NCBI RefSeq assembly: GCF_020215705.1
Contig: NZ_JAIWNB010000021.1
Location: forward strand, 1 to 64,000
Direction of reading: 5' to 3'
Origin: Nonomuraea aurantiaca
GTDB taxonomy: Bacteria; Actinomycetota; Actinomycetes; Streptosporangiales; Streptosporangiaceae
DNA length: 64,000 bases
Below, piece by piece: positions 35,132-43,231 of this stretch. Made by a program: the position numbers and the translations under genes. The notes under the pieces are model-generated. The model had not been told where the DNA came from and did no database searches. It was given only the letters and a program-made list of their open reading frames with translations. Position 1 is the stretch's first letter; every line of letters starts with the position of its first letter.

Positions 35132-35256
35132 TCCACAACAGGACGGATCTCGGGGCGGAGAAGGGGTTGACGGAACGATCCAAAAGTGCTGATCGACATG
35201 TCGGCAAATGTGCGGTTTATGGCAACATTTCAGCAGGTTGCCGGAATATGACGCGG

Positions 35257-35607
35257 CTAGTCATATTCCAGATCCGGCAGTGCGGACGGTGGGTCGGGAC
35301 TCCGCCAGACGACCACGACTCCGTCATGTGCCGACTCGGCGGCGATGTGCAGCCGGTCGAGGTCGAAGTCGGGCAGATAGCGCAGACGCGCCAGAAACGT
35401 GGCGTCGGTGGCCGACCTGGGTACCACGCAGCCTTCGCCGTCGCGGTCGAGCAGGATGTAGAGGACGTCCTCTCCTGACTCGGTCACCACACGGACCTCG
35501 ACCACGTCCTCCCAGGCAAGGGCTTCGACGCTCCCGTCCGCATAGTGACGGGTCACGCCCTCTTCCGTGACGTACACGTAGGAGTCCGGCATCGGGTTGC
35601 CGTGCAT
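35257..35607 (-). CDS. Small hypothetical protein
   Basis: The 116-residue acidic protein has no signal peptide, membrane segment or motif I recognise. It alternates short beta-like stretches (YVYVTEEGVTRHY, VVEVRVVTESGED, VVVVWRSPD), which suggests a small single beta-rich domain. ATG 35607 or 35592 could be the start. It lies 270 bp upstream of the rml operon on the same strand and may not belong to it. Confidence 0.55.
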   Translation of the reverse strand: MHGNPMPDSYVYVTEEGVTRHYADGSVEALAWEDVVEVRVVTESGEDVLYILLDRDGEGCVVPRSATDATFLARLRYLPDFDLDRLHIAAESAHDGVVVVWRSPDPPSALPDLEYD

Positions 35608-35803
35608 GGCCGCGATTCTTGCGACTTCTGGGGTCCCGCCGCAAGAGTTCGCGATATTGGGTGCGGATCTCGCTCGCGGGATCGGCGCGGCAGCGGGCCA
35701 GAAGGGGCTCAGGAGGGCTCGGGATGTGGCGGGAGGGAGGCCTTACGAGGGAGTCTTTGTGAGGGGCCGCTTTACACGAGGTTTCGGTTCGGGGGGTGTC
35801 GGT

Positions 35804-36451
35804 TCAGGGGGTCTCGGCTCGGGGGGATGGGTCGCCGCCCCACGCGTGGCTGAGGTGGGCGGCCACCGCGGCCTGCGCCGCCTCGGCGGGACCTTCGGCG
35901 ATCGCGTCGAGCAGCTCCCGATGTTCGTGTACGAGCACGTCCCTGTCCTCGTAGACCTCGCGCAGGCGCACCAGGCCGAGCCGGGTCTCCGCGGCGAGCG
36001 CGCCGTAGAGCCGTTCGAGCCGCGGGCTGCCCACGGCCTCGATCAGCGCCTGGTGCAGCGCCATGTGCTCGGCCACCGACTCCGACCACGGCGCGTCGGC
36101 GGGCAGGGCGCCCATCCGGACCAGCGCCGCCTCCGCCTCCGGCACCCGCCGCCCCGCCACGGCCGTGGCCATCAGACCCTCCAGCGGCCGGCGTACGTAC
36201 ATGAGATCGTCGAGGTCCGCGATCGTCACCTCGGGGACATAGGCACTGCGATTGCGCTCACGCCTGAGCAGCCCTTCGTGCACCAGCACGGCCAGGGCCT
36301 CCCGTACCGTGGGCCTGGCCACCCCGTAGGTGGCGGCGAGCTCCTGCTCGGGCAGCGCGGTACCCGGCCCGATCTCGCCGGAGAGCACCCTGCGGCGCAG
36401 CGCGTCGGCGAGCGCGCCGACCGCGGAGACGGGTCTGAGCGGCAACGTCAC
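35804..36451 (-). CDS. GntR-family transcriptional regulator (FadR type)
   Basis: The 215-residue regulator has an N-terminal winged helix (LADALRRRVLSGEIGPG, ELAATYGVARPTVREALAVL) and a C-terminal all-helical FCD ligand domain (from about 85, with VRRPLEGLMA and VHEHRELLDAI). It starts at GTG 36451. FCD regulators usually sense a small carboxylate. The target is not visible; the flanking genes are not obvious metabolic partners. About 200 bp downstream (35608-35803) hold nothing recognisable. Confidence 0.85.
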   Translation of the reverse strand: MTLPLRPVSAVGALADALRRRVLSGEIGPGTALPEQELAATYGVARPTVREALAVLVHEGLLRRERNRSAYVPEVTIADLDDLMYVRRPLEGLMATAVAGRRVPEAEAALVRMGALPADAPWSESVAEHMALHQALIEAVGSPRLERLYGALAAETRLGLVRLREVYEDRDVLVHEHRELLDAIAEGPAEAAQAAVAAHLSHAWGGDPSPRAETP

Positions 36452-36600
36452 GGCTGCGACTCTAACGCCTCATAGGGACACACCGTTTCCCCCCACGACC
36501 GTAGCCACGCGACCCGGGGCCCCAATCCTTCAGACGCCGCCCCCCGACCCGCGATCCTTCAGACGCTGACCTCTTCGCCACCGACCACTTCGCCACCCAC

Positions 36601-36790
36601 CTATCGGCGAGCGGCCTCTCGAGCAACGACCCATCGGCGAGTGGCCCTGCTGCCAGCTGTCTATGAGCGAGTAGCCCCTCTGGCACCGGCCCCATCGGCG
36701 AGCGACCATCAACCAGCGGCCTATCCATTGGCCAGCGTCCCATCGGCGGGTGGCCGCCTTTCAGCGAGTGGCCCCCCTGCCAGCTGCCTC
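36601..36790. repeat. Degenerate ~30-bp tandem repeats, intergenic
   Basis: The 309 bp between the GntR start and the DMT transporter stop contain imperfect repeats of C[CT]ATCGGCGAG[CT]GGCC at 36601, 36631, 36661, 36692 and 36740, with further decayed copies (for example 36759). The first four are spaced 30-31 bp. The repeat tract reaches into the last codons of the transporter gene. There is no spacer/repeat structure of a CRISPR type. Confidence 0.6.
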
Positions 36791-37933
36791 TCCCGCCAGC
36801 GGCCTGTCCGCGGACGCTCGCTCTACGAGCACCCTTTCGGGCAGCCGCTTTTCCGGTACGGCCACGACCACGAGGCTGATCGCCAGCAGGACGAGACCGG
36901 CAATAGACACCAGGGTCAGGCGTTCACCGAGCACCAGCAGCCCGAGCAGCGCGGCGACCGCCGGCTCGGCCAGGGCGAGTGTGGCGGCCGTGGCCACCGG
37001 CGTGGTGCGCAGTCCTCTGCCGTACAGGAAGTAGGACAGCGCGGTCGCCCCGACGCCGAGGTAAACAGCGGCGAGCAGCCCGCGCGGCTCGGCCAGCCAC
37101 TCGGTGCCCCGCCAGAGCAGGACCGGCACCATGATGACGGCGGCGCCGCCGAACAGCACCCCCATGACCGCGTTCGACGACGCGCCCGTGCTGATCGCCC
37201 GAGCGGCGGTGACGGCGTAGAACGCGTAGAGCAGCCCACCGAGCAGCGCGAACAGCACCCCGGACACCATCTGCCCACCCGCCTGAGCACCACCGCCCAC
37301 GATCAGGGCGGCGCACCCGCAGACCGCGGCGGCGGTGGCCATGGCCCAACGCCGACTCGGCCGCTCACTGTGCAGCAACCAGGAGAGCAGGCCGGTGAAG
37401 ACGGGCCCGCTGCCGATCGCGACGACTGTGCCGATGGCCACGCCGGTACGGGCGACTGCGGCGAAGAAGCACAACTGGTACACGGCCACAGCAACGGCAG
37501 CGACCAGCAACGCGGGAGTCACCGGCAACCTGAGGGTGACCGGCAATCTAAGGCTGACCGGCAATCTGGCGCCCGACAACCGAGTGACGGGCGGCCTCGG
37601 CGCGCCCGGCAACGGGGTTCCCGGCAGTCTGGACGTGACCGACGCTCTGGACGTGCCCCACACTCTGGACGTGACCAGCGGGCCCCGGTTGGCTCCCCCT
37701 CCTGCGCTAGCCCCATCCCCAGCCCCGGCTCCCGGCCCAACCCCAGCCTCGGCTCCCTCTCCGGCTCGCGCTCCAGCTCCAGCGAGCAGGCCGACCAAGG
37801 CGAGCGCCGTGCCGCCGATGACCAGCCGGGCAGCGGCCAGGGCGATCGAGTCGGCCGAGACCAGCAGCCCCGCCGTACCGGCGGTCCCCCAGAGCACGGA
37901 GGCACCGATGACGGCGAAGGGTCCGTTCTTCAT
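36761..37933 (-). CDS. EamA/DMT-family transporter with a low-complexity loop insertion
   Basis: The 390-residue inner-membrane protein has about ten hydrophobic segments in two EamA halves, as in drug/metabolite exporters of the RhaT/YdcZ type. Between segments 2 and 3 (about residues 51-140) it carries about 90 residues of Gly/Ala/Glu and then Leu-Pro-Val-Thr repeats such as RLPVSLRLPVTLRLPVT (123-139), absent from normal members (about 300 residues). The C-terminal 20 residues derive from the neighbouring repeat tract. Substrate unknown. Confidence 0.8.
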   Translation of the reverse strand: MKNGPFAVIGASVLWGTAGTAGLLVSADSIALAAARLVIGGTALALVGLLAGAGARAGEGAEAGVGPGAGAGDGASAGGGANRGPLVTSRVWGTSRASVTSRLPGTPLPGAPRPPVTRLSGARLPVSLRLPVTLRLPVTPALLVAAVAVAVYQLCFFAAVARTGVAIGTVVAIGSGPVFTGLLSWLLHSERPSRRWAMATAAAVCGCAALIVGGGAQAGGQMVSGVLFALLGGLLYAFYAVTAARAISTGASSNAVMGVLFGGAAVIMVPVLLWRGTEWLAEPRGLLAAVYLGVGATALSYFLYGRGLRTTPVATAATLALAEPAVAALLGLLVLGERLTLVSIAGLVLLAISLVVVAVPEKRLPERVLVERASADRPLAGEAAGRGATR

Positions 37934-37951
37934 GCCACCATTGTCAGACAG

Positions 37952-38329
37952 TTAGACAATATTGTCCAACTGCTGGTCGATGAGCCGCCCGGCCGGGGCG
38001 GCCAGCTCGCCCGCGTAGTCGTCGAGCACAGCGAGCCCGTCGTGGATGCTGGACGTGGTCTTGCGCGGCAGCCCCAGCAATACGTCCCCCTCGACGGAGA
38101 CCATCCCGTCGACGTGGAACTCGCCGTTGGCGGCGGCGATGGAGACGGCGAAGCTGAGCTCACGGCCGTCGGGGAGGGTGAACGCGGTCCCGGTCCGTAC
38201 ACCCGCGGGCGGAAAGAAATAGGAGAAGGGCTGGCTCCGGACGAACGGGTGGTGTAATTCGGCGAGAATCTCCGCCGCTCGGCTCAGTGCCGCCAGCAGG
38301 CCGGCCGCGGCCGAGCTCTCGCTGTCCAC
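37952..38329 (-). CDS. Hypothetical protein
   Basis: The 125-residue protein is predicted to be cytoplasmic and mixed alpha/beta: a helical start (MDSESSAAAGLLAALSRAAEIL), beta strands around FTLPDGRELSFAVSI and FHVDGMVSVEGDVLLG, and a helical end. No family recognised. It lies 18 bp upstream of the DMT transporter on the same strand and could be cotranscribed with it. Confidence 0.55.
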   Translation of the reverse strand: MDSESSAAAGLLAALSRAAEILAELHHPFVRSQPFSYFFPPAGVRTGTAFTLPDGRELSFAVSIAAANGEFHVDGMVSVEGDVLLGLPRKTTSSIHDGLAVLDDYAGELAAPAGRLIDQQLDNIV

Positions 38330-38460
38330 CCCCCGAGCCTAGATCAGCTCGCCCGTCCATGACCAGGTGCGAGGCATTCAGCACTCTCCGTCCCACAGCC
38401 CCAGCCGTCCCGCGGGGGTCGGCATGGCGGGGTCAAGTCGGGGACCAAGAGTCGAGGGTC

Positions 38461-38835
38461 GATGGCAGGCAGTCGGCGGCAGGTCGCTCCCGCAACAGGT
38501 CAGTCCGCGTGATGGGTAGGCGTCGGTGGCGGGTGGATCCCGTGACAGGTAGGTAGCGGTGACGGGTCAGTCTCGTGAGCAGTCGACGTCCATGACGCGT
38601 GGGTGCCGGAGGCTGGCCAGTCCCTCCGCAGGTCAGTGCCCCTGACTCGGCGGTGGCGCGTGAGTCCCGTCAGAGGTCGACGTCCATGATGCGTTGGCGA
38701 GTCGATCCGTGACGGACAGTCCCGCGTCAGGTCGGCGTCCGTAATGGGTTGGTGTCCGTAACGGGACGGGAGTCCGCAACGAGTCGGGCGTCCGTAACGG
38801 TCGGGAGTCCGCAACGAGTCGGCGTCCGTGACAGG
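38461..38835. repeat. Degenerate GTCCGTAACGGG-type repeats, intergenic
   Basis: The 505 bp from 38330 to 38835 have no gene. From about 38461 they consist of decayed short repeats around GGCGTCCGT[AG]A[CT]GGGT. The clearest is a 21-bp direct repeat, CGGGAGTCCGCAACGAGTCGG is one unit at 38767, with a second copy at 38802 (35 bp apart). The first 130 bp (38330-38460) show nothing recognisable. Confidence 0.55.
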
Positions 38836-39318
38836 TCAGTCGGTGGCGAGGCGGGCGTGGCGTTCGACGTCGTAGCGGCGTCCGTCATAGCGGAGCTTCT
38901 GGCGTTCGATGCCCTCCGGACGGAAGCCCGCCTTGGTGGCCACCCGGCACGAGGCCGGGTTGTTGATGCGGTGTCCCAGCTCCAGCCGGTAGAGGCCGCG
39001 CTCGCGGAAGGCCCAGCGGGTCAGCTCGATCACGGCCGCCGCCGCGACCCCCCGACCCCTGGCCTCGGGCACCGTCCAGTAGGAGACCCAGCCGTTGTCG
39101 TGGCCGTCGATGCCCGTTACCGCGACATTGCCCACGACCTGCCCTGAGAGCGTGACGGCGAACGCGTGGCCCGCACCGGGCCAGGACGCGATCCAGCCCA
39201 CCGCGTCCTTGAGTGAGACGATCGGCCACGATGCCTGGCTGGCCATGTCGGGCGCCTGGAACGCGCGCAGCACGACGGGAGCGTCGTCCGCGCACCACTC
39301 GCGGAGCTCGATGTCCAT
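38836..39318 (-). CDS. GNAT-family N-acetyltransferase
   Basis: The 160-residue protein shows the RimJ/RimL-like GNAT fold: VSYWTVPEARGRGVAAAAV is the acetyl-CoA pyrophosphate-binding motif A (RGRGVA), and RLELGHRINNPASCRVATKAGF is motif B. The ATG at 39318 (MDIELREW) was chosen over 39357. Substrate unknown; protein N-terminus, small amine or antibiotic are all possible. Confidence 0.85.
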   Translation of the reverse strand: MDIELREWCADDAPVVLRAFQAPDMASQASWPIVSLKDAVGWIASWPGAGHAFAVTLSGQVVGNVAVTGIDGHDNGWVSYWTVPEARGRGVAAAAVIELTRWAFRERGLYRLELGHRINNPASCRVATKAGFRPEGIERQKLRYDGRRYDVERHARLATD

Positions 39319-39367
39319 ATCTGTCACGGTGCACGATGCTAACGCGACTTCCAACACCTTTTACGCC

Positions 39368-39727
39368 CTATTGCCCGATTTTGTGGGCAGCCTCGAAGGG
39401 GGCGACCAACTCCTTGGGCGCCGTCAAGCACCACGCCTCGGCGACCAGCTCGAACAGCTCGTCAGCGTCGATCCGCCGCAGATGCACCACGACCCATCCG
39501 AACCGGCCGGCGGTGAACTGGATCTCGAACACATCGGGCCGCTCGGCGACGAGCGCCATCTGCTCCTCGATCGTCGCCTTGAGCCCCACGGTCTCGGTCG
39601 CTTCCCACAGATAACCGAAGCCCTTGTCACGCACCTTGAGGCTGACCCACGTGCCACCGTGATCGCCCAGGCGCGCCTCGGGCAACCGGTCCAGCAGCTT
39701 GAGGAACTCGTCGACGCTCACACCCAT
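39368..39727 (-). CDS. MmcQ/YjbR-family protein
   Basis: The 119-residue protein matches the MmcQ/YjbR (CyaY-like fold) family: DEFLKLLDRLPEARLGDHGGTWVSLKVRDKGFGYL, then WVVVHLRRIDADELFELVAEAW and LVAPF. The family is sometimes described as DNA-binding, but no definite function is established. It is monocistronic, 49 bp upstream of the GNAT gene start. Confidence 0.82.
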   Translation of the reverse strand: MGVSVDEFLKLLDRLPEARLGDHGGTWVSLKVRDKGFGYLWEATETVGLKATIEEQMALVAERPDVFEIQFTAGRFGWVVVHLRRIDADELFELVAEAWCLTAPKELVAPFEAAHKIGQ

Positions 39728-39819
39728 GCCGTCTTGTGTAGCAAACCGTGCCGACAGTTTCCGCCCGGCTGCGCACCTTGAAGCCTGTGAGCGAACAGAA
39801 AGCTGCGCGCCTTGAGGCC

Positions 39820-40239
39820 TCAGTTGTAGTAGCGGGCTTCGATCACGTTCCCGTCGAGGTCGGAGAAGTAGATCACGCCCGGCGCGATGCCCCTGGCGCC
39901 GAAGGAGTTGGAGCCGGTGCCGGAGATCTCCACGCCGTTCCGGGTCAGCCTGGCTTCGAGCGCGTCGAAGTCGTCGCGGGCGAGCGCCAGGCAGAAGTGG
40001 TTCAGCGGATGACCGGCGCTGCCGCTGACGCCGGTGCCCTCGTCGACGCGGTTCGCCGCCCTTTGGGACATCAGGTCGATGATCGTGTCACCGGAGACCC
40101 GCACGCTGGGGAACGGCGCCTTTCCGTCCCTGAACTCCTCGGCACGTACCCCTGGCAGGCCGATCACCTGCTCGTAGAAGTCGAGCGCGCGAAGCTGGTC
40201 CGAGACCCAGCAGACGAGATGGTCCAGACGCACGTCCAT
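39820..40239 (-). CDS. VOC-family (glyoxalase/bleomycin-resistance fold) protein
   Basis: The 139-residue protein has two beta-alpha-beta-beta-beta units: DHLVCWVSDQLRALDFYEQVIG at the start and ISGTGSNSFGARGIAPGVIYFSDLDGNVIEA at the end. His7, His about 66 (HPLNHFCLAL) and Glu near the end (VIEARYYN) fit a metal-binding VOC site. Likely a dioxygenase- or lyase-like enzyme or a resistance binding protein; substrate not determined. ATG 40239 chosen. Confidence 0.82.
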   Translation of the reverse strand: MDVRLDHLVCWVSDQLRALDFYEQVIGLPGVRAEEFRDGKAPFPSVRVSGDTIIDLMSQRAANRVDEGTGVSGSAGHPLNHFCLALARDDFDALEARLTRNGVEISGTGSNSFGARGIAPGVIYFSDLDGNVIEARYYN

Positions 40240-40369
40240 ACAGACCTCCGGTGTGGGGGATGTTGGCCTCGTCCAATATGAGTTGCCCGCTATATCGCTG
40301 TCCACTTGTCGGTTTGTGAGAGAGCCGTTCGTCGTAGGGGTGAAGACGACAAACAGAAGGAGCGTTCTG

Positions 40370-41185
40370 GTGAAGTATCTGCTGCTGATCTGCGCGGATC
40401 CGTCCATCGAGGCGAGCACGGACGTGGGCGGGGCCGAGGAGTGGGTCGAGGAGATGGACCGGCGCCGGGTCCGGCTGGAAGGACATGCGCTGCGGCCCGC
40501 TTCGGAAGGGCGGTCCGTACGCGTACGCGATGGACGGGTACTCGTCGGCGACGGGCCGTTCGTTGAGACGAAGGAGCAGGTCGGCGGCTTCGACATCCTC
40601 GAGTGCGCGAGCCTGGAGGAGGCGGTGGAAGTGGCGGCCAAGCATCCGGCGGCCAGGTTCGGGACCGTGGAGGTGCGGGCGTTCCAGGCCGACTACGCCG
40701 TGACGGGGGCCACCGTGGAGGTCGTGGTCCGGGTCGGCAACTCGCCGGAGGAGGTGTGGGACCTGATCACGGACGTCTCGCGCATCGGCGAGTGGAGCCC
40801 GGAGTGCACGGGCGCGACCTGGCTCGACGAGGGGGACGGCCCCGCGGTCGGGAGGAAATTCGAGGGGCGCAACCGGTTCCCCGACGGCCGGACCAGCTCC
40901 GTGATCTGCGAGGTCACCGAGGTGGAGCCGGGCAGGCGGTTCGCCTGGGCGGTGCTCGACACCGGGGGGTGGCGGGCCTCGTTGTGGAGCTACGACCTGA
41001 CCCCCGACTCCGGACAGACCATCATCAAGCACACGTTCGTCCACACGTACGGGAACACTGGGCTGCGTCAGGCCATACTCAAGATTCCCGGTGACGCGAG
41101 CGCCATCCTCGAGGAGCGGCTGGCCAGGCTACGGGTGAACATGACCGAGACCATCAGGGCGATGACCAAGACAGAAGCCGATTAA
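40370..41185 (+). CDS. YciI-like domain fused to SRPBCC domain
   Basis: Residues about 1-95 form a YciI/DGPF domain (KYLLLICADP, VRVRDGRVLVGDGPFVETKEQVGGF), normally a stand-alone protein of about 120 residues. Residues about 103-271 form an SRPBCC (START-like) ligand-binding domain (VVVRVGNSPEEVWDLITDVSRIGEWSPECTG). The GTG at 40370 has AGAAGGAG in front. The fusion would join a small enzyme-like ferredoxin-fold domain to a hydrophobic-ligand pocket. Function unknown. Confidence 0.82.
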   Translation: MKYLLLICADPSIEASTDVGGAEEWVEEMDRRRVRLEGHALRPASEGRSVRVRDGRVLVGDGPFVETKEQVGGFDILECASLEEAVEVAAKHPAARFGTVEVRAFQADYAVTGATVEVVVRVGNSPEEVWDLITDVSRIGEWSPECTGATWLDEGDGPAVGRKFEGRNRFPDGRTSSVICEVTEVEPGRRFAWAVLDTGGWRASLWSYDLTPDSGQTIIKHTFVHTYGNTGLRQAILKIPGDASAILEERLARLRVNMTETIRAMTKTEAD

Positions 41186-41227
41186 GCCCCCAGAAACCCT
41201 TCAGTCTGTCCCTATACGCTCGACGGC

Positions 41228-41806
41228 ATGGGACGACCGCCTCGCCATGACGTTGACCGATTGCTCGACGCGGCCGCCGAACTGGTGGCCGCGAGCGGCC
41301 CGAGCACCGTGACCGTGGCGGCGGTCGCCCGTGCCGCCCGCGCGCCGAGCGGCTCGATCTACCATCGCTTCCCCAGCCGCTCCTCCATGCTCGCCACCTT
41401 GTGGCTGCGCACGGTCGACCGCTTCCAGGACGGCTTCCTGTCCGCGCTCAACACCGAGCCCGCCGCGCGAGCCGCCCCGGCTGCCGCGCGCCACGTGGTC
41501 TCCTGGAGCAGGGCACATCCGCACGAAGCACACATACTGCTGTACGGCCCGGCGGACTTCGACGAACCCAACTGGCCGTCGGAGGCCCGCGAACGCCTGG
41601 AACGCAGCGACCGCCGGGTCCGCAACGCCGTCCGCGCCCTGGCCGAGCGGCTGGACAGGCGCGAGCCGCAGGAGGTCGAGCAGCTGTTCCTGGCCACGGT
41701 CGACCTGCCGTACGCCACGGTCCGCCGCCACCAGAGCTCGGGCCGCCCGATTCCCGCCTACGCGGAGGACCTCGTCACCAGCTGCGCCGCCACGCTGGTG
41801 GGGTAG
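41228..41806 (+). CDS. TetR-family transcriptional regulator
   Basis: The 192-residue regulator has the TetR helix-turn-helix at about 13-56 (LLDAAAELVAAS, VAAVARAARAPSGSIYHRFPSRSSMLATLW) and a helical ligand domain. It lies 42 bp after the YciI-SRPBCC gene and may be cotranscribed. The 3' end overlaps the convergent decayed hydrolase by 32 bp. Target unknown. Confidence 0.87.
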   Translation: MGRPPRHDVDRLLDAAAELVAASGPSTVTVAAVARAARAPSGSIYHRFPSRSSMLATLWLRTVDRFQDGFLSALNTEPAARAAPAAARHVVSWSRAHPHEAHILLYGPADFDEPNWPSEARERLERSDRRVRNAVRALAERLDRREPQEVEQLFLATVDLPYATVRRHQSSGRPIPAYAEDLVTSCAATLVG

Positions 41807-42227
41807 CCGCCTCGGCGCGCCGGACGAGGCCGGCGATCAGCGAGGTGATCTCGGGCCACGCCGCCCGAGGTAGGTGGTGGCCCATGCCGTCGAAGATCAC
41901 GAGCTCCGCCCCGGGGATGGCCGCCGCCGTCGCCCGCCCACCGCTGACGTCGCACATCGCCGAGGACAGGTCACCCGCCAGCGCCGCCCGCAGGTCGGGC
42001 TCCGGCGCGTCGGGGAAGTGCGAGGACAGGCCGACGTCGCGGTTGTCGAAGCGGATCACCTGCACGCCGTGAGCGACCAGCTCGGCGCAGAACTCCTCGT
42101 GCCAGCCGAGCATCTGCATGGCAAGCCCCTGCACCAGCAGGACGGGAGGCGCTTGGGGGTCGCCGAAGCGCTCGTACGCCACCTCGATCCGGGAGGGACC
42201 GACGTTCAGAGCCTTCTGTTCGCTCAC
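41775..42227 (-). pseudogene. Alpha/beta hydrolase with an internal deletion removing the nucleophile region
   Basis: The 150 residues match only the two ends of a roughly 280-300-residue alpha/beta hydrolase. Residues 1-90 cover the N-terminal sheet (VLLVQGLAMQMLGWHEEF, VIRFDNRDVGLSS, DLRAALAGDLSSA). From about residue 96 the sequence continues as the normal C-terminal part (SGGRATAAAIPGAELVIFDGMGHHLP). The GxSxG nucleophile elbow, the cap and the acid-residue strand are missing. The frame is kept, so a protein could be made but should not be a hydrolase. The junction is near 41940-41960. Confidence 0.75.
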
Positions 42228-42257
42228 AGAACCGAAACATACCTGGGGTAAATGCCG

Positions 42258-42647
42258 TCAGCCCTTGATCGCGGTGCCCTGGGCGGAGGTGAGGCGCCAG
42301 GAGCCGTGGGAGTCGGCGGTGTACACGTGGGTGTAGCGGCTCCCGGCGCTGAACGTGGCGCCTTCTGGGCCTGTGAAGTTCATGCCGGTACGCCCGACGA
42401 CGATGCCCACCTCCCCATGAAAACGGACGATCGCCTCGCCGGGAAACGAGTCGATCCGCGGAAACCGGAGTGACCCGGACGCCACCAGGTCGAGGACGAT
42501 CTGCTTGGTGGCGACCGCCCCATCCTCAACCCCGACCAGGATGAAGTCGTCCGCCAGCAACTCCTTCAGCCGGTCGAGATCGTTGGCCACCAAGGCGTCG
42601 AAGAAGCTCTGGTCGTGTTCGAGAAGAGTGTCGCGGTCCGTGCTCAT
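42258..42647 (-). CDS. NTF2-like (DUF4440/SnoaL-type) protein
   Basis: The 129-residue protein has the cone-shaped NTF2 fold pattern: LLEHDQSFFDALVANDLDRLKELLADDFILVG, then beta strands ending YTHVYTADSHGSWRLTSAQGT. Such proteins serve as small-molecule isomerases, cyclases or scavengers; nothing fixes the substrate here. It is divergent from the cupredoxin gene and 30 bp upstream of the decayed hydrolase. Confidence 0.8.
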   Translation of the reverse strand: MSTDRDTLLEHDQSFFDALVANDLDRLKELLADDFILVGVEDGAVATKQIVLDLVASGSLRFPRIDSFPGEAIVRFHGEVGIVVGRTGMNFTGPEGATFSAGSRYTHVYTADSHGSWRLTSAQGTAIKG

Positions 42648-42817
42648 GCAGGGCGTCCGTTCATCGATGGTCGGGGATCGACGATAAACGTTGACGCTGG
42701 TGACAAGGTCAAATGATGGCCAACCGTCGACACGCCCGCGGGTCTGGCGTTACGCGGGTCGGGGCATACGGAGACTGCCATGGCTGACATCGATGCCGCG
42801 ATGAAGGGTTGGCAATC

Positions 42818-43213
42818 ATGTCTGCTGCGATTCGTTCCAGAAGCGCGTCCCGTCTGGTCATCGGGCTCGTCGCCGCCGCGCTGACGCTGACCACGGTCGG
42901 CGCGGGCACGACTGCCGCGGCGATGCCCGGGACTCGCGACAGGTCTGTCACGGTGACCGAGCGGGAGTTCTCTCTCACGCTCTCGACGACCGACTTCAAG
43001 CCGGGGCCCTACACCTTCATGATCCATAATGCGGGCACCGCTCCGCACAGCCTGTCGATCAGGGGGCCTGGCGTCGACTCGACCGCCGGCATCGTCCCAC
43101 CCGGAAAGACGACGAAGCTCTCCGTCACGCTGAAGAAGGGGACGTACGATCTGTGGTGCCCGGTGGACAATCACCGCGCGATGGGGATGATGACGAAGAT
43201 CAGCGTGAAATAG
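42818..43213 (+). CDS. Secreted cupredoxin (plastocyanin-like)
   Basis: The 131-residue protein has a signal peptide (about 1-36, ending TTAAA) and one cupredoxin domain. Candidate type-1 copper ligands are His77 (APHSL), Cys114 and His119 (WCPVDNH) and Met122 or Met124. It would be an exported electron carrier or copper-binding protein. ATG 42818 (after AAGGG) is preferred; a TTG at 42809 and an overlapping short ORF from ATG 42780 in another frame are alternatives that look less likely. Confidence 0.83.
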   Translation: MSAAIRSRSASRLVIGLVAAALTLTTVGAGTTAAAMPGTRDRSVTVTEREFSLTLSTTDFKPGPYTFMIHNAGTAPHSLSIRGPGVDSTAGIVPPGKTTKLSVTLKKGTYDLWCPVDNHRAMGMMTKISVK

Positions 43214-43231
43214 CGCACCCCTAGCGGTGGC

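Noticed and set aside
34987-35256. Riboswitch or attenuator before the priming-transferase operon
   Set aside because: The region is AT-richer than its surroundings but shows no conserved riboswitch core or clear terminator/antiterminator pair.
36601-36790. CRISPR array
   Set aside because: The repeats are imperfect and contiguous, with no unique spacers and no cas genes nearby.
38461-38835. CRISPR array or small protein with repeats
   Set aside because: Irregular spacing, no spacers, and none of the open frames has a plausible start or composition.
42780-42881. 33-codon ORF overlapping the cupredoxin start
   Set aside because: It has a usable ribosome-binding site, but no protein-like features and is out of frame with the cupredoxin, so it was not listed as a gene.
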